Notes: generated by a model from the sequence alone, not told the origin. Shown: positions 6,091-19,424, numbered from the stretch's first letter. The stretch: 64,000 bases of DNA from Actinokineospora enzanensis DSM 44649 (GCF_000374445.1 NZ_KB894421.1:1-64000), one strand, 5' to 3'. Numbers and translations: made by a program.

Positions 6091-9000
6091 TTACTCAGTC
6101 TGCTCGGTCGGCTCGACCGGGCCAGTCGGCTCGATCGGCTCGGCCTGTTCGGCGGCCTCCCCCGCCTCGACCACCTCGACCGGCTCGTCACCTGCCGCCG
6201 CGGCCTCGGCGGAGTCGGTCTCGCTGGTCTCCTCCGCGCTGCGGGCGATGGCAACCAGGGTGGTCCCCTCGCCCAGGTTCATCAACCGGACACCCTTGGT
6301 CTGCCGCCCCGCCTTGCGGACCTCCTTGGCGGTGGTGCGGATGACCCCGCCCGCGGAGGTGATCGCGTAGAGCTGGTCCTCCAGCTCCACGATGACCGCT
6401 CCCACCAGCCTGCCACGTCGCGAGTCGTGCTGGATGGTGAGCACGCCCTTGCCGCCGCGACCCTGCACCGAGTAGTCCTCGATGGGGGTGCGCTTGGCGT
6501 ACCCACCGTCGGTGGCGACCAAAACGAACGTGCCCTCCTTCACCACGCCCAGGGTGAGTAGCTCGTCACCGGCGTTGAACCGCATGCCGAGGACACCGGA
6601 CGTGGCCCGGCCCATCGGCCGCAACGCCTCGTCACTGGCGTGGAAGCGGATGGACTGGCCGCCCGCGGACACCAGCAGCAGGTCGTCGTCGGCCGAGCAC
6701 AGCACCGCGCCGACCAGCTCGTCGTCCTCACGCAGGTTGATACCGATCAGACCGCCCGCGCGGTTGCTGTCGAAATCGGCGAGCTTGGACTTCTTGACCA
6801 GACCGTCCCGAGTGGCCAGCACCAGGTACGGCGCGACCGCGTAGTCCTTGATCTGGATGACCTGCGCGATCTCCTCGTCCGGCTGGAACGCGAGCAGGTT
6901 CGCCACGTGTTGGCCGCGCGCGGCCCGGTTGGCCTCGGGCAGCTCGTAGGCCTTGGCCCGGTAGACGCGGCCCTTGTTGGTGAAGAACAGGATCCAGTCG
7001 TGCGTCGAGCACACGAAGAAGTGCGCCACGATGTCGTCCTGCTTGAGCGCCGCGCCCTGCACGCCCTTGCCGCCACGCTTCTGCGCCCGGTACAGGTCGG
7101 TCTTGGTGCGCTTCGCGTACCCGGTCCGGGTGATCGTGACCACCACGTCCTCGACCGCGATCAGGTCCTCGACGGACACCTCGCCGTCGAACGGGATGAT
7201 CTTCGTGCGGCGGTCGTCGCCGTGCTTGTCGACGATCTCCAGCAGCTCCTCGCGGATGATCTCGCGCTGCCGCTGCGGGCTGGCCAGGATCGCCTCAAGC
7301 TCGGCGATGTACCGCTCGATCTCGGCCAGCTCGTCCAGGATCCGCTGCCGCTCCAGCGCGGCGAGCCTGCGCAGCTGCAGCTCCAGGATCGCGGTCGCCT
7401 GGATCTCGTCGACCTCCAGCAACGTGATCAGCCCGGTCCGCGCCTCGTCCGCCGACGGCGACCGCCGGATCAACGCGATCACCTCGTCGAGCATGTCCAA
7501 CGCCTTGGCGTAACCACGCAGGATGTGCGCGCGCTCCTGGGCCTTGCGCAACCGGTACTTCGTGCGCCGGACGATGACCTCGATCTGGTGGTTGACGTAG
7601 TGCCGGACGATCTGGTCCAGCCGTAGCGTCCGCGGCACCTGGTCGACCAGCGCCAGCATGTTGACACCGAAGTTGTGCTGCAGCTGGGTGTGCTTGTACA
7701 GGTTGTTCAGCACGACCTTCGCCACCGCGTCGCGCTTGAGCCCGATCACCAGCCGCATCCCGCTGCGCGAGTTCGACTCGTCGGCGATCTCGGAGATCCC
7801 GGTGAGCTTCCCGTCGCGCACCAGCTGCGCCATGTTCTCGATCAGGTTGTCCGGGTTCACCTGGTAGGGCAGCTCGGTGACGACAAGGATGGTCCGCCCC
7901 TTGGCGTCCTCCTCAACCTCCACCACCGACCGCATCCGGATCGACCCGCGCCCGGTGCGGTACGCGTCCTCGATACCGCTGGTACCGAGAATCAGCGCCT
8001 TGGTCGGGAAGTCCGGCCCCTTGATCCGCAGCAGCAAGGCGGCCAACAGCTCGTCGTCATCGGCCTCGGGGTGGTCCAGCGCCCAGACCACACCATCGGC
8101 CACCTCCCGCAGGTTGTGCGGCGGGATGTTCGTCGCCATCCCGACGGCGATACCGCTGCCGCCGTTGACCAGGAGGTTCGGGATCCGGGCCGGGAGGACC
8201 TTCGGCTCCTCGGTCTTCCCGTCGTAGTTCGGCATAAAATCGACGGTGTCTTCACCGATATCCCGCAACATTTCCATCGCGAGCGGCGTTAGACGGGATT
8301 CCGTATTGTGACTGACGAAGCCGTCGGTGATGAACGCGTGATCGTCGGTGTCGACCCGGATGCTGTACACCGGCCGCACGCCCGCGTCCGCGATCGACGC
8401 GACCTCGGCGTAGTAGAACCGGCCGTCGACCAACGGCTCCACGACGTCGAGCACACCAGGCTCGGTGATTCGCTCGACGATCTCATCGTGGTTGGTCTCC
8501 CACCGCTCGACCCGGTCGACATTGTGCCGCCGCAGCCAGTCCCGCTCGGTCCACTGGCTCGCGCCATTCGCGCGGATGTACTCGCCGACGAACGGGACGT
8601 GGTCGCTGGACATCGAGCGGCTCTGCCTGGGCACCGCGTCGAGGATCGAGACGAGCTTCTTCTGCTTCGCCTGCAGGAAGCCGACATTGGTGGCGAACAG
8701 CCGGGCGTCCCGCCGGTTGGTGATGACGACCTTGATCTCACCGTGCTCGTAGTTGACGAGCTTGCCGACCACGCCGAACTCCAGCAGCAACTGCTGGACC
8801 TCGCGAGCGAGCCGATCACTCCGGGTCGAGTACGAGATCTGGACCGTGTTGCGCGGCAAGGCGGAACATGAGCCATCACCGGTGAACAGCGAACTCAGGA
8901 ACGCACGCTTGACTGTAGGCCCCGACTGCCAGATGAACTCGGGCACCCTCTTCGCCGCACTCCGATTTCCGATCATCTCTGACAGAACCGTCGCACGTAG

Positions 9001-9942
9001 CTCAGTCGGGCTGGCGCTGAACTTGTACAACGTCTTGCCAGTCGAAGTCGTCTCCGTGTACTGACTGAGCCGGCTTCCGACCACGTAGGTGTAAGCGTTG
9101 ACGACGTAGTCGTAGTAGTGCTTGTCAATATTCGCGAACTGGACTAGCCGTTCGGAGACGTACCCCTCAGAGACCAACGCGCCCGCAAGGATGCCAACCC
9201 CGTAATCCTTGACCGTCGGAAGATGGGCCTCGTCAGCAGGGATGCGCTGCATGACGACACGGTCGCCGGGCTGGACTTCCTCCAGCAGCTTCCACAGCAG
9301 GGTCGGCACGCCAAGCACAGACACCAGGCAGAGCACCGGGTGGTTGTGCGTGCCGGTCAGCGCGTAGCCCTCGCGCGTGGTCAGCGTCAGCGTGGGGTGC
9401 TCGCCGGAGTGGAAGAGCCGGTCGGCTCGCACCGGATTGCCGTTGCGGTCGAGGACCTTCAGGTCGATCACATGATCGGAGTTCGGTTTGGCATCGGGGA
9501 CGATGTCACCGATGCGCAGACTCGTCCCGTCATGCATCCGTACACGGGTTTCTGCATCAATACAGTAACGCATCGCGGCGGCCGGATCGTTGCCTGGGCT
9601 GCCGAAGTTGCCCTGGCCGTCGACCAACGGGTAGCGCATGGACCATGGTTGGGCGAGGCGGACGAGGGTGTCGTAGATCGACGAGTCGCCGTGCGGGTGG
9701 TAGTTGCCCATGACGTCGCCGACGACGCGGGAGCACTTGACGTAGCTGCGGTCGGGACGCAGGCCGGTGTCGAACATCGAGTACAGCACGCGCCGGTGGA
9801 CCGGCTTGAGGCCGTCGCGCACGTCCGGAAGGGCGCGGCTGACGATGACGCTCATGGCGTAGTCGATGTAGGAGTTCTGCATCTCCTGCTGGATGTCGAC
9901 TGGCTCGATGCGATCACCAGACGGCGGCAGGGTTTCGGTCAC
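6091..9942 (-). CDS. gyrA: DNA gyrase subunit A, intein-containing precursor
   Basis: The precursor is 1283 residues; without its 420-residue intein the mature protein is 863, normal for GyrA. It breaks and rejoins DNA for negative supercoiling together with GyrB. The catalytic Tyr is residue 126 (AAMRY) and the intein begins at the next codon; the host sequence resumes with TESRLTPL. Later parts include the GyrA-box RGGKG and six C-terminal DNA-wrapping blades, then an acidic Glu/Pro tail. The start is GTG with AAAGGAAC upstream. It lies 59 bp after gyrB and is probably co-transcribed with it. Activity requires protein splicing. Confidence 0.98.
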   Translation of the reverse strand: MTETLPPSGDRIEPVDIQQEMQNSYIDYAMSVIVSRALPDVRDGLKPVHRRVLYSMFDTGLRPDRSYVKCSRVVGDVMGNYHPHGDSSIYDTLVRLAQPWSMRYPLVDGQGNFGSPGNDPAAAMRYCIDAETRVRMHDGTSLRIGDIVPDAKPNSDHVIDLKVLDRNGNPVRADRLFHSGEHPTLTLTTREGYALTGTHNHPVLCLVSVLGVPTLLWKLLEEVQPGDRVVMQRIPADEAHLPTVKDYGVGILAGALVSEGYVSERLVQFANIDKHYYDYVVNAYTYVVGSRLSQYTETTSTGKTLYKFSASPTELRATVLSEMIGNRSAAKRVPEFIWQSGPTVKRAFLSSLFTGDGSCSALPRNTVQISYSTRSDRLAREVQQLLLEFGVVGKLVNYEHGEIKVVITNRRDARLFATNVGFLQAKQKKLVSILDAVPRQSRSMSSDHVPFVGEYIRANGASQWTERDWLRRHNVDRVERWETNHDEIVERITEPGVLDVVEPLVDGRFYYAEVASIADAGVRPVYSIRVDTDDHAFITDGFVSHNTESRLTPLAMEMLRDIGEDTVDFMPNYDGKTEEPKVLPARIPNLLVNGGSGIAVGMATNIPPHNLREVADGVVWALDHPEADDDELLAALLLRIKGPDFPTKALILGTSGIEDAYRTGRGSIRMRSVVEVEEDAKGRTILVVTELPYQVNPDNLIENMAQLVRDGKLTGISEIADESNSRSGMRLVIGLKRDAVAKVVLNNLYKHTQLQHNFGVNMLALVDQVPRTLRLDQIVRHYVNHQIEVIVRRTKYRLRKAQERAHILRGYAKALDMLDEVIALIRRSPSADEARTGLITLLEVDEIQATAILELQLRRLAALERQRILDELAEIERYIAELEAILASPQRQREIIREELLEIVDKHGDDRRTKIIPFDGEVSVEDLIAVEDVVVTITRTGYAKRTKTDLYRAQKRGGKGVQGAALKQDDIVAHFFVCSTHDWILFFTNKGRVYRAKAYELPEANRAARGQHVANLLAFQPDEEIAQVIQIKDYAVAPYLVLATRDGLVKKSKLADFDSNRAGGLIGINLREDDELVGAVLCSADDDLLLVSAGGQSIRFHASDEALRPMGRATSGVLGMRFNAGDELLTLGVVKEGTFVLVATDGGYAKRTPIEDYSVQGRGGKGVLTIQHDSRRGRLVGAVIVELEDQLYAITSAGGVIRTTAKEVRKAGRQTKGVRLMNLGEGTTLVAIARSAEETSETDSAEAAAAGDEPVEVVEAGEAAEQAEPIEPTGPVEPTEQTE
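8305..9564 (-). mobile_element. GyrA intein with LAGLIDADG-type homing endonuclease domain
   Basis: The in-frame 420-residue insert starts at Cys ([10 protein letters not shown]) and ends in VSHN, followed by a Thr extein nucleophile. Splicing blocks are clear: N-terminal block with nucleophile Cys1, block B GTHNHPVL, and C-terminal block [12 protein letters not shown]. Between them lies an endonuclease domain with two LAGLIDADG-like motifs, [10 protein letters not shown] and SSLFTGDGS, each keeping an acidic residue. The ends strongly resemble the GyrA mini-intein of Mycobacterium xenopi, which sits at the same active-site position. The middle part is visibly less GC-rich than gyrA. The endonuclease is probably active, but this is inference. 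Confidence 0.95.
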
Positions 9943-10001
9943 GACCGGGCGTTCCTTTCCAACAGAGGCGTGGGGCTACACAGTCGGTGGGCGGGGGCCG
10001 A

Positions 10002-12194
<2,193 letters not shown>

Positions 12195-12965
12195 TCAGCC
12201 GTAGGTGTCCCGGGGTCCGCGCCCCGCGATGTGCCGTGGGCCGTACCGCCAGCTGGGCGCGGACGGGCCGAGGACCTTGAGCCTGCGCACCACGTCCCGG
12301 CCCACCCCGGCGGCGATCTTGACCAGCAGATCGCGCTGGAGCAGCCGCAGCTGGGTGGCCCAGGCGGTCGAGTCGGCCTGCACGGTCAGCTCGCCGTCCT
12401 TGAGCGCCACCGGCTTGGCATGTTCGGCGACGTCCGCGCCGACAAGTGTGGCCCACCGGTCGAAAACGCGCCCGCCGGAGAGGTGTCCGGCCCAGCCGCG
12501 GTCCGCCGCGATCCGGGAGGCCAGTCTGCCGAGCGGCTGCGGGTCGCGGTCGTCCGCCCCGGCGCCGGACCACCGGCGGCGTCGGCGGGAACCACCCGCT
12601 GTTCCACGTGGAACAGTGCGGCGACCTCGGGCGGGCTTGCTCTGGGCGACCTCCCGCGCGGCAGCGAGGGCGGCTCTGGCAAGATCTGAGCCCCGCAATG
12701 GAGCAGCAGGGTCGTCACTCTGTGTCGCCCCTGTGGACAACTCGCCGAGTTGTCCACCGGTGCCTGTGGATTGTTCCTGGCTTTCGCGCGGCGACGTTCC
12801 CCCGGATGGCCGCACGGTGACGATGTTATCCACACTATCCACAGGGTTATCCCCAGCCGTGCGGGATTCGCCCGCTCGGCCAGTCACTCCCTGTCGTCGG
12901 CGAGGTGGCGCGGGCTCAGGTCGGGGCGGCGGGTCGAACGCGCCGCCGAACAGGTCGTCAGACAC
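12195..12965 (-). CDS. dciA: DciA family (DUF721) helicase loader
   Basis: A 256-residue protein. The first 150 residues are a low-complexity Pro/Arg/Ser-rich region; the DUF721 domain occupies roughly the last 100 ([19 protein letters not shown] to the end). DciA proteins are the ancestral loaders of the replicative helicase DnaB and are encoded next to recF in actinobacteria. The GTG at 12965 has GGAGGT five bases upstream and overlaps the recF stop by eight bases. A parS-like palindrome at 12601-12614 lies inside the coding region and encodes LFHVE. Confidence 0.9.
   Translation of the reverse strand: MSDDLFGGAFDPPPRPEPAPPRRRQGVTGRAGESRTAGDNPVDSVDNIVTVRPSGGTSPRESQEQSTGTGGQLGELSTGATQSDDPAAPLRGSDLARAALAAAREVAQSKPARGRRTVPRGTAGGSRRRRRWSGAGADDRDPQPLGRLASRIAADRGWAGHLSGGRVFDRWATLVGADVAEHAKPVALKDGELTVQADSTAWATQLRLLQRDLLVKIAAGVGRDVVRRLKVLGPSAPSWRYGPRHIAGRGPRDTYG
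12601..12614. promoter_or_regulatory. parS-like site inside dciA
   Basis: GTTCCACGTGGAAC, flanked by T and A to give a perfect 16-base palindrome. It is within the dciA coding sequence, about 4 kb from oriC. Likely a ParB binding site, by similarity to the actinobacterial consensus. Confidence 0.75.
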
Positions 12966-14115
12966 GTCGCACCTCCCCGTCGGCGACCGCATATCGGGCG
13001 CCCGTCAGCTCACCCGGCACATCCTCCTCCACCGCCGCCGTCACCAGGACCTGTTCGGCCGCCACCGCCACCTCGGCGAGTCGCTGCCGCCTGCGCCGGT
13101 CCAGCTCGGCGAACACGTCGTCGAGCACCAGCACCGGCTCGCTGCCCTCCGCGCGCAGCAGCTCGTACGAGGCCAGCCGCAGCGCGAGCGCGAACGACCA
13201 CGACTCGCCGTGGCTGGCGTAGCCCTTGGCCGGGGCCTCGCCGAGCACCAGGTCCAGCTCGTCGCGCTGCGGTCCGACCAGCGTCACGCCGCGTTCCAGC
13301 TCGGCCTCGCGGCGCAGTGCCAACCGGGCGAGCAGCGCGTCGGTGACGACCTCGATGTCGGCACGATCCCCGTCCGGCTTGCCGTAGCCAACCGGCAGCG
13401 TGTCGGCTATCTGCGAGCGGTAAGCCACGTGCGCCGGGCGCGACTCCGGTGCCACCCCGGCATAGGCGGCCGCGACCCTCGGCGCCAGATCGGCGACCAG
13501 GTCGAGCCGGGCCGCGAGCAGCTGGGCGCCGTGCGCGGCCAGGTGGTTGTCCCATACGTCAAGCGTCGCCACCGCGTCCGGATCGCTGCGGCGCGCGCGC
13601 CGGTTGGTGGCCGCGCTTTTTAGCAGGGCGTTGCGTTGCTTCAACACGCGTTCGTAGTCCGCTCGCACCCCGGCATAGCGGGGGGCGCGCAGTACCAACA
13701 GGTCATCGAGGAACCCACGGCGTTCGCCCGGGTCGCCGCGCACCAGGGCCAGGTCTTCCGGCGCGAACAACACTGTGCGCAGGATGCCCAGCACGTCGCG
13801 GGTGCGCGGGACCGGACCGCGGTTGATCCGCGCCCGGTTCGCCTTGCCTGGCGTGATCTCCAGTTCGACCGTCAGCTCACGCCCGTCGTTGACCACCGCG
13901 GTGCGCACGATCGCGCGCGCACACCCGTGCCGGACCAGCGGCTGGTCACCCGCGACCCGGTGCGACCCGAGCGTGGCCACGTAGCCGAGCGCCTCGACCA
14001 GGTTGGTCTTGCCCTGGCCGTTGGCACCGACCAACACCGCCGGGCCGGGTTCCAGTTCGAGGTCGGCGTGCGCCCACGAGCGGAAGTCGGCGACCTGGAG
14101 ATGTCTGACGTACAC
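12958..14115 (-). CDS. recF: DNA replication/repair protein RecF
   Basis: A 385-residue SMC-like ATPase that binds gapped DNA and helps load RecA. It has Walker [10 protein letters not shown] near residue 34 and a signature/Walker B segment [11 protein letters not shown] near the end. Length is typical. It begins six bases after the gnd-like stop and overlaps dciA by eight bases, so the dnaN-gnd-recF-dciA genes form one transcription unit. Confidence 0.96.
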   Translation of the reverse strand: MYVRHLQVADFRSWAHADLELEPGPAVLVGANGQGKTNLVEALGYVATLGSHRVAGDQPLVRHGCARAIVRTAVVNDGRELTVELEITPGKANRARINRGPVPRTRDVLGILRTVLFAPEDLALVRGDPGERRGFLDDLLVLRAPRYAGVRADYERVLKQRNALLKSAATNRRARRSDPDAVATLDVWDNHLAAHGAQLLAARLDLVADLAPRVAAAYAGVAPESRPAHVAYRSQIADTLPVGYGKPDGDRADIEVVTDALLARLALRREAELERGVTLVGPQRDELDLVLGEAPAKGYASHGESWSFALALRLASYELLRAEGSEPVLVLDDVFAELDRRRRQRLAEVAVAAEQVLVTAAVEEDVPGELTGARYAVADGEVRRV

Positions 14116-14121
14116 CTGGTG

Positions 14122-15033
14122 CTAGCTCACGTCCCCGGTTCCCGAGGTCGGCCCCGCCTGGTGCACCGCGTGCCCGCCGAACTGGTTGCGCAGCGCGGCG
14201 ACCGCCTTCATCGCAGGCGAGTCGTCCTGCCGGGAGGCGAACCGGGCGAACAGCGCGGCGGAGATCACCGGCGCGGGCACCGAGTGGTTGATCGCCTCCT
14301 CGACGGTCCACCGGCCCTCGCCGGAGTCCTCGACGAACCCGGTGAGCTTGGTCAGACCCGGGTCCTCCTCCAGCGCACGGACCAACAGGTCGAGCAGCCA
14401 GGAGCGGACGACGGTGCCGCGGGTCCATGCCTTGAGCACTGCGGTCTCGTCGGTGACCTCGTCGGCGGCGGCGAGCAGCTCGTAGCCCTCGGCGTATGCC
14501 TGCATCAGGCCGTACTCGATGCCGTTGTGCACCATCTTCGCGTAATGGCCCGCGCCGACCTTGCCCGCGTGCGCGAAGCCCTCGTCGCGCGGGCCCTCCG
14601 GGCGCAGCGCGTCGAAGATCGGCATGGCCCGCTCGACCAGCCCGGCGTCGCCGCCGACCATCAGGCCGTAGCCGTTCTCCTTGCCCCACACACCGCCGGA
14701 CACGCCGCAGTCGAGGTAGCCGATTCCCTTGCCTGCCAACAGGTCCGCGTTGACCTTGTCGTCGGTGTAGCGGGAGTTGCCGCCGTCGATCACCAGGTCG
14801 CCCTCGGCGAGCAGGTCGCCGAGCTCGGCCACGGTCTGCCGGGTGGCCTCGCCTGCCGGGACCATGATCCACAGGGTTCGGGGCGCGGCCAGCTTCCCGA
14901 CCAGGTCCGCCAGCGACGCGCTGTCGCTGACCTCCGGGTTGCGGTCGTAGCCGACCACGTCGTGGCCCGCCGCGCGCAACCGCTCGCGCATGTTGAAGCC
15001 CATCTTGCCCAGGCCGACGAGTCCGAGCTGCAC
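14122..15033 (-). CDS. gnd: 6-phosphogluconate dehydrogenase, decarboxylating (short form)
   Basis: A 303-residue member of the short YqeC/GntZ-type 6-phosphogluconate dehydrogenases, which oxidise 6-phosphogluconate to ribulose 5-phosphate with NAD(P). It has the Rossmann motif GLVGLGKMG at the start, the substrate loop DCGVSGGVWGKENG, and the catalytic Lys/His region GHYAKMVHNGIEYG. A GTG start lies eight bases after GGAGGGG. Its place between dnaN and recF is a conserved actinobacterial feature. Confidence 0.94.
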   Translation of the reverse strand: MQLGLVGLGKMGFNMRERLRAAGHDVVGYDRNPEVSDSASLADLVGKLAAPRTLWIMVPAGEATRQTVAELGDLLAEGDLVIDGGNSRYTDDKVNADLLAGKGIGYLDCGVSGGVWGKENGYGLMVGGDAGLVERAMPIFDALRPEGPRDEGFAHAGKVGAGHYAKMVHNGIEYGLMQAYAEGYELLAAADEVTDETAVLKAWTRGTVVRSWLLDLLVRALEEDPGLTKLTGFVEDSGEGRWTVEEAINHSVPAPVISAALFARFASRQDDSPAMKAVAALRNQFGGHAVHQAGPTSGTGDVS

Positions 15034-15063
15034 GGGAGAATCCCCTCCGTCGCGGTGGTCCGG

Positions 15064-16194
15064 TCAGCCCGGCAGGCGGACCGGCATGAGCAGGTAGAGG
15101 TAGCCGGGGATGACGCCGTCCGGGCCGACCGGCTTGATCAGCGCGGGACGGTTGGGCGTGGTGAACGACAGCTCGGCGCGGTCACAGTGCAGCGCGGCGA
15201 GCCCGTCCTGCAGGTAGCCGGGGTTGAACGCGATGGTCACCGGGTCGCCGGTGAACTCCACCGGCAGCTCCTCCTCCGCGCTGCCCTCGTCGTCGCCGCC
15301 CGCGGACAGTCGCAGGCTGCCGTCAGCGAACTCCAGCCGCACCTGGGTGCCGCGCTCGGCCACCAGTGACACTCGCTTGATCGCCTCGACCAGCGGGGAC
15401 ACGCCGATGATCGCGTTGGAGGTCTGTTCGGTGGGCAGCAGCTGGCGGTAGCGCGGGAACTCCGCGTCGAGCAGGCGGCTGGTGGTGCGACGGCCGGAGC
15501 CGGACAGGCCGAGGAGGCCGTCGCCGGGCGAGAGCGCCAGCTCGACCGTGCGGCCGGAGCTGCCCAGCGCCTTGGCCGCGTCGGCCAGGGTGCGCGCGGG
15601 CACCAGCACCGCCGCGTCCTCGACGTCGCCGGACGGCTTCCACTCGAACTCACGCATGGCCAGCCGGAACCGGTCGGTGGCGACCAGGGTCAGCTTGTCC
15701 CCCGCGATCTCCACCCGGACGCCGGTCAGCATCGGCAGCGTGTCGTCCTTGCCCGCGGCGACCGCGACCTGGCCGACCGCCTGGCCGAACACCTCGCCTG
15801 CCAGCTCGCCCGCGTGCGGCGGCATGCCCGGCAGCGCCGGGTAGTCCTCGACCGGCATGGTCGGCAGGCTGAACTTGGCGCTGCCACAGGTGATCGCCAC
15901 CCGGGCGCCGTCGACCGAGATCTCCACCGGCTGGGCGGGCAGCGACTTGGTGATGTCGGCCAGCAGCCTGCCGGAGACCAGGGTCCGTCCGCCGTCGGCG
16001 ACCGTGGCCGGGACGCCGACCGTGGCCGACACCTCGTAGTCGAACCCGGAGACGGTCAGTCCGTCGGCGCCCTCGGTCGACCCGGCGTCCAGCAGAACCC
16101 CGCCGAGGACGGGCACGGGAGGCCGGGACGGGAGGCTGCGCGCGACCCAGGCGACGGCGTCGGCCAAGCCGTCGCGCTCGACGCGGATCTTCAT
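15064..16194 (-). CDS. dnaN: DNA polymerase III sliding clamp, beta subunit
   Basis: A 376-residue sliding clamp; the three repeated clamp domains fit the length. It begins [10 protein letters not shown] and ends [12 protein letters not shown], the conserved C-terminus that contributes to the peptide-binding pocket. The ATG at 16194 follows AAAGGA; a 53-residue longer frame upstream reads through non-coding origin DNA and is rejected. It is the first gene of the operon running left from oriC. Confidence 0.97.
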   Translation of the reverse strand: MKIRVERDGLADAVAWVARSLPSRPPVPVLGGVLLDAGSTEGADGLTVSGFDYEVSATVGVPATVADGGRTLVSGRLLADITKSLPAQPVEISVDGARVAITCGSAKFSLPTMPVEDYPALPGMPPHAGELAGEVFGQAVGQVAVAAGKDDTLPMLTGVRVEIAGDKLTLVATDRFRLAMREFEWKPSGDVEDAAVLVPARTLADAAKALGSSGRTVELALSPGDGLLGLSGSGRRTTSRLLDAEFPRYRQLLPTEQTSNAIIGVSPLVEAIKRVSLVAERGTQVRLEFADGSLRLSAGGDDEGSAEEELPVEFTGDPVTIAFNPGYLQDGLAALHCDRAELSFTTPNRPALIKPVGPDGVIPGYLYLLMPVRLPG

Positions 16195-16345
16195 GGGAGT
16201 CCTTTCCAGGCCCGACCGCCGCACCGCACCGTGTCGTGCCGGGCCGCGCCGTCGAGCTGTCCACGCTGTAGGGCCCAACCGTAGAGCGTGATGCCGACCG
16301 GCGTCATCCGGGGCGGCCCGGCCCCGGGAGGCCGTCGAGGGTGAG

Positions 16346-16642
16346 CTGTCCACAATTTCGGCCTTCGCCTATTTCTGTTTTTTCCCTCTTAGAGAGCTAA
16401 GAACAGCAGTAGTAATAGGTCCTGTGGATAGTGTGGATAACGCCTGTTTTCGCAGCTCATCGAGCGTGAGTGCCTGTGGAGAACCTGGGGGTGGACCGGT
16501 GGACAGCTCGGCCGCCCTGTGGATGGCCGGCCTGTGGATAACTTTCTGTCCACAGATCGGCCGAGTTGTCCACAGCTCTATCCCCAGATGTGCGCCGAGT
16601 TACCCCCAGGCTTGCGCGCGGCTGTCCCCAGGGTTGTCCACA
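16346..16642. other. oriC: oriC: cluster of DnaA boxes
   Basis: The 1-kb gap between dnaA and dnaN carries the origin. Exact DnaA boxes: TGTGGATAA at 16432-16440 and 16533-16541, TTGTCCACA at 16566-16574 and 16634-16642. One-mismatch boxes include CTGTCCACA at 16346-16354 and 16546-16554, TGTGGATAG at 16423-16431, TGTGGAGAA at 16475-16483, TGTGGATGG at 16518-16526 and CTGTCCCCA at 16622-16630. Boxes occur on both strands. An AT-richer stretch at 16355-16420 on the dnaN side is the likely unwinding element. Confidence 0.93.
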
Positions 16643-16694
16643 GGCCGATTCGCCCGATCGGTGACCCAGACCACGCAATTCCCGGGCTGACCTG

Positions 16695-16738
16695 GGTTTT
16701 TGCGGGTGTGGACGAGCCCTCCACAGGCCCGAAAAACC
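16695..16738. repeat. Inverted repeat A beside oriC
   Basis: Arms GGTTTTTGCGGGTGTGGA and TCCACAGGCCCGAAAAACC around a short centre. The architecture (T-rich edge, GCGG, GTGGA, short centre, TCCAC, A-rich edge) resembles the two repeats at 16833 and 17113 but is more diverged. Function unknown. Confidence 0.55.
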
Positions 16739-16832
16739 TGGCGATCCGCCATCGCGGAGGGGGAATCGGTCGCGCGCGCCGCACGTCTCGGGGTCGGCGG
16801 GGGTGTGGATACCGGTGCCGGACGGGCGCGCC

Positions 16833-16884
16833 GGACTTTTCTGGCGGTGTGGGGGACGGTCCACCGTCGCAATAAAGAGTGCGC
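16833..16884. repeat. Inverted repeat B between oriC and dnaA
   Basis: A 52-bp unit with TTTTCTGGCGGTG on the left and CACCGTCGCAATAAA on the right. It is clearly related, in the same orientation, to the unit at 17113-17165 (shared GGACTTT, TGGCGGTG, CCAC, GCAATAA and GCGC), 280 bp away. No gene overlaps. Confidence 0.65.
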
Positions 16885-17112
16885 TCGGCCGGGTGATCGG
16901 GGTCGGCACGTACCGGCGGCGGCCCGGACGGCGGGTGCGGCGCGGATGCCCGAAGTGTGGCAGGCCGGGCGGCCGCGGGCCTGCCGCGCGGTGTCGCCAG
17001 GTCGGCTGACGGATCCGGCCGGGGCGGGCTCACCCGCCTGGCGGCGCCAGGCGGCCGGGGTGCGGCCGCGGTCGGGTCGAGTATGACGCCCTCGCCGAAC
17101 GCGGCGGGCGCG

Positions 17113-17165
17113 GGACTTTATTGGCGGTGGGGACGCTCATCCACGGCGGCAATAAGAACGTGCGC
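17113..17165. repeat. Inverted repeat C downstream of dnaA
   Basis: The second clear copy of the 52-bp unit: TTATTGGCGGTGG facing CCACGGCGGCAATAA. It starts 49 bp after the dnaA stop and might also act as the dnaA terminator, although no T tract follows. The rest of 16740-17213 shows no gene. Confidence 0.65.
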
Positions 17166-17213
17166 CGTCGCCCGGCGGGCATGGGTGTACCCCCGGGCGT
17201 GGGTCGGGCGGGA

Positions 17214-18998
17214 TCAGGCGCGGGCGCGCTGCTTGATGCGGGAGGTCAGCTCCTGCACCTGGTCGTAGACGCGCCTGCGCTCGGCCATCTCCTTGCGGAT
17301 CTTCTTGTCCGCGTGCATGACCGTGGTGTGGTCGCGGCCGCCGAACATCTGGCCGATCTTCGGCAGGGACAGGTCGGTCAGCTCGCGGCAGAGGTACATG
17401 GAGATCTGCCGGGCCTGCGCAAGCGCTTTCATCTTGCCGGGGCCGCACAGGTCCTCGACCGAGACGCCGAAGTACTCCGCGGTCACGCCCATGATCGTGG
17501 ACACGCTGATCTCCGGCGCGTGCGAGTCCGGGATCAGGTCGCGCAGCACGATCTCGGTCAGGCCGACGTCCACCGGCTGCCGGTTGAGCGAGGCGAACGC
17601 GGTCACCCGGATCAGCGCGCCCTCCAGCTCGCGGATGTTCGCCTCGACCCGGGCCGCGATGAACTCCAGCACCTCGGCCGGGGCGGCCAACCGGTCCTGG
17701 GCCGCCTTCTTGCGCAGGATCGCGATCCGGGTCTCCAGCTCGGGCGGCTGGATGTCGGTGATCAGGCCCCACTCGAACCGGGTGCGCAGCCGGTCCTCCA
17801 GCGTCTCCAGCCGCTTCGGCGGCCGGTCCGAGGAGACCACGATCTGCTTGTTCGCGTTGTGCAGCGTGTTGAAGGTGTGGAAGAACTCCTCCTGGGTGCC
17901 TTCCTTGCCCTCCAGGAACTGGATGTCGTCGACCAGCAGCACGTCGATGTCCCGGTAGCGGCGCTGGAACGCCACCTTCCGGTCGTCGCGCAGCGAGTTG
18001 ATGAAGTCGTTGGTGAACTCCTCGGTCGACACGTACCGCACGCGCATCCCGGGGAACAGGCGTTGCGCGTAGTGACCGACCGCGTGCAGTAGGTGCGTCT
18101 TGCCCAGGCCGGACTCGCCCCAGATGAACAGCGGGTTGTAGGCGCGCGCCGGGGCCTCGGCGACCGCGACCGACGCGGCGTGCGCGAACCGGTTCGACGC
18201 GCCGATCACGAAGGTGTCGAAGGTGTACTTCTCGTTCAGCCGGGTCTTCGAGGTCTGCGGCTGGGCGGGCGCGGTGAACGGCTGGCCGCTGGTCGGCTGT
18301 TGGCCGGTGAAGGTCGGCCAGATCTCGTGCACGGTGGCGAGCGCGTCGCCCTCCTCGTCGACCTCTTCCCCGTCGTCCTCGGTCTCGCCCTGTGGCGCGC
18401 CGACGTCGAGCGGCAGCTGCCCGTCCAGGGCGGCGATGTCCGCGGCCGGGATGGTGATCGTGTCCCCGTCCAGCCCGGTGACTCCGCCGACGAGCGGAGC
18501 GGACGGCTCGGTCGGCGCGTCCTCGGCCTCAGGTGATTCGGGCAGGAGTGGGGGCAGTCCGGGAACGGGCGCGTGCACCGGCGGGAGGACGGGACCGGCG
18601 GGCTCGATCGGCGCCGCGGTCGAACCGTTGCTCCCGTTGGTACCGACCACCAGGCCGGGGACCACCGCCGAGACGGTCGGGATGGTCGGCAGGGCGGGGA
18701 CCACGGGCGGCGGGGCGGGCGTGGGCGCGGCGTCGACCTTGACCGCCAGCGACACCACCCGGCCCAGTCGACGGGAGAGCGCGGCGGTGATCGGCTCGCG
18801 CAACGCGCGCTCGATCGCCTCCTTGGCGAAGTCACTGGGGGCGGACAACAACGCCGTGCCGTCCAGCAGGCCGATCGGCCGGGTCATGCGCATCCACGCG
18901 CGTTGCGACGGTGACAGCGTCCCCGCCGACAGCTCGCGCACGACCTGTTCCCAGACCACACCGAGATTCAGCTGGTGCTCCGGCTGGTACTCCGGCAT
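17214..18998 (-). CDS. dnaA: Chromosomal replication initiator protein DnaA
   Basis: A 594-residue initiator that binds DnaA boxes and opens oriC. Domain I covers residues 1-90; a long acidic and Pro-rich domain II runs to about 255, typical for high-GC actinobacteria. The AAA+ domain has Walker A GESGLGKT at 294-301 and Walker B LLVDDIQF; the C-terminal DNA-binding domain has the signature [15 protein letters not shown]. The ATG has GGGGAGC about eight bases upstream. The upstream region has a perfect DnaA box, implying autoregulation. Confidence 0.98.
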   Translation of the reverse strand: MPEYQPEHQLNLGVVWEQVVRELSAGTLSPSQRAWMRMTRPIGLLDGTALLSAPSDFAKEAIERALREPITAALSRRLGRVVSLAVKVDAAPTPAPPPVVPALPTIPTVSAVVPGLVVGTNGSNGSTAAPIEPAGPVLPPVHAPVPGLPPLLPESPEAEDAPTEPSAPLVGGVTGLDGDTITIPAADIAALDGQLPLDVGAPQGETEDDGEEVDEEGDALATVHEIWPTFTGQQPTSGQPFTAPAQPQTSKTRLNEKYTFDTFVIGASNRFAHAASVAVAEAPARAYNPLFIWGESGLGKTHLLHAVGHYAQRLFPGMRVRYVSTEEFTNDFINSLRDDRKVAFQRRYRDIDVLLVDDIQFLEGKEGTQEEFFHTFNTLHNANKQIVVSSDRPPKRLETLEDRLRTRFEWGLITDIQPPELETRIAILRKKAAQDRLAAPAEVLEFIAARVEANIRELEGALIRVTAFASLNRQPVDVGLTEIVLRDLIPDSHAPEISVSTIMGVTAEYFGVSVEDLCGPGKMKALAQARQISMYLCRELTDLSLPKIGQMFGGRDHTTVMHADKKIRKEMAERRRVYDQVQELTSRIKQRARA

Positions 18999-19070
18999 GA
19001 CGCCCGCTCCCCTCCCCTCGTCGACGATCGGCGTAAGGCTCGTCCCGGCGCGTGGGTGCCGTCAAACGCG

Positions 19071-19090
19071 CATCCACAGGGTTGTCCACA
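19071..19090. promoter_or_regulatory. DnaA box pair upstream of dnaA
   Basis: A perfect TTGTCCACA at 19082-19090 preceded by the partial CATCCACAG at 19071-19079, about 75-90 bp upstream of the dnaA start. This fits DnaA autoregulation. The 426-bp gap between dnaA and rpmH (18999-19424) otherwise holds promoters and the rpmH leader; no gene is seen. Confidence 0.75.
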
Positions 19091-19266
19091 GCTGTGCACG
19101 AAGGTACGGCGAACCTAGGGGACCACCCGTCGCGGGGGGTTCACGGTACCCAGTGGCCCGGTGACGCCGACGGGCCAGGGCTCTCGTCCGTGGCCGTCGA
19201 TCAGGAGCCCGCACGGTAACAACAGCGATCCCCGGCCACAAGCAACCGCCGTGCCGGGGCCCCGGT

Positions 19267-19296
19267 TTGGTACTCGTCCACCGGGGTGCGTACTCT
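19267..19296 (+). promoter_or_regulatory. Candidate rpmH promoter
   Basis: TTGGTA at 19267-19272 and TACTCT at 19291-19296 with an 18-bp spacer, about 130 bp before the rpmH start. It would drive rpmH-rnpA and probably the following genes. Based on consensus likeness only. Confidence 0.4.
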
Positions 19297-19424
19297 CATA
19301 AGGTCTCCCGCTTGCGGCGGGTGAGTTCCGCGTGCCCACCACGGTCGCCGCGCGGACCCGTCTCCCCGCCGCGTACCGGCAGGGGGCGGCAGACCTGCGA
19401 GACCGAGTACCGGGAGAACCAGCC

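Noticed and set aside
16195..16353. 53-residue N-terminal extension of DnaN
   Set aside because: The extra part reads non-coding origin DNA; the ATG at 16194 begins the standard MKIRV sequence.
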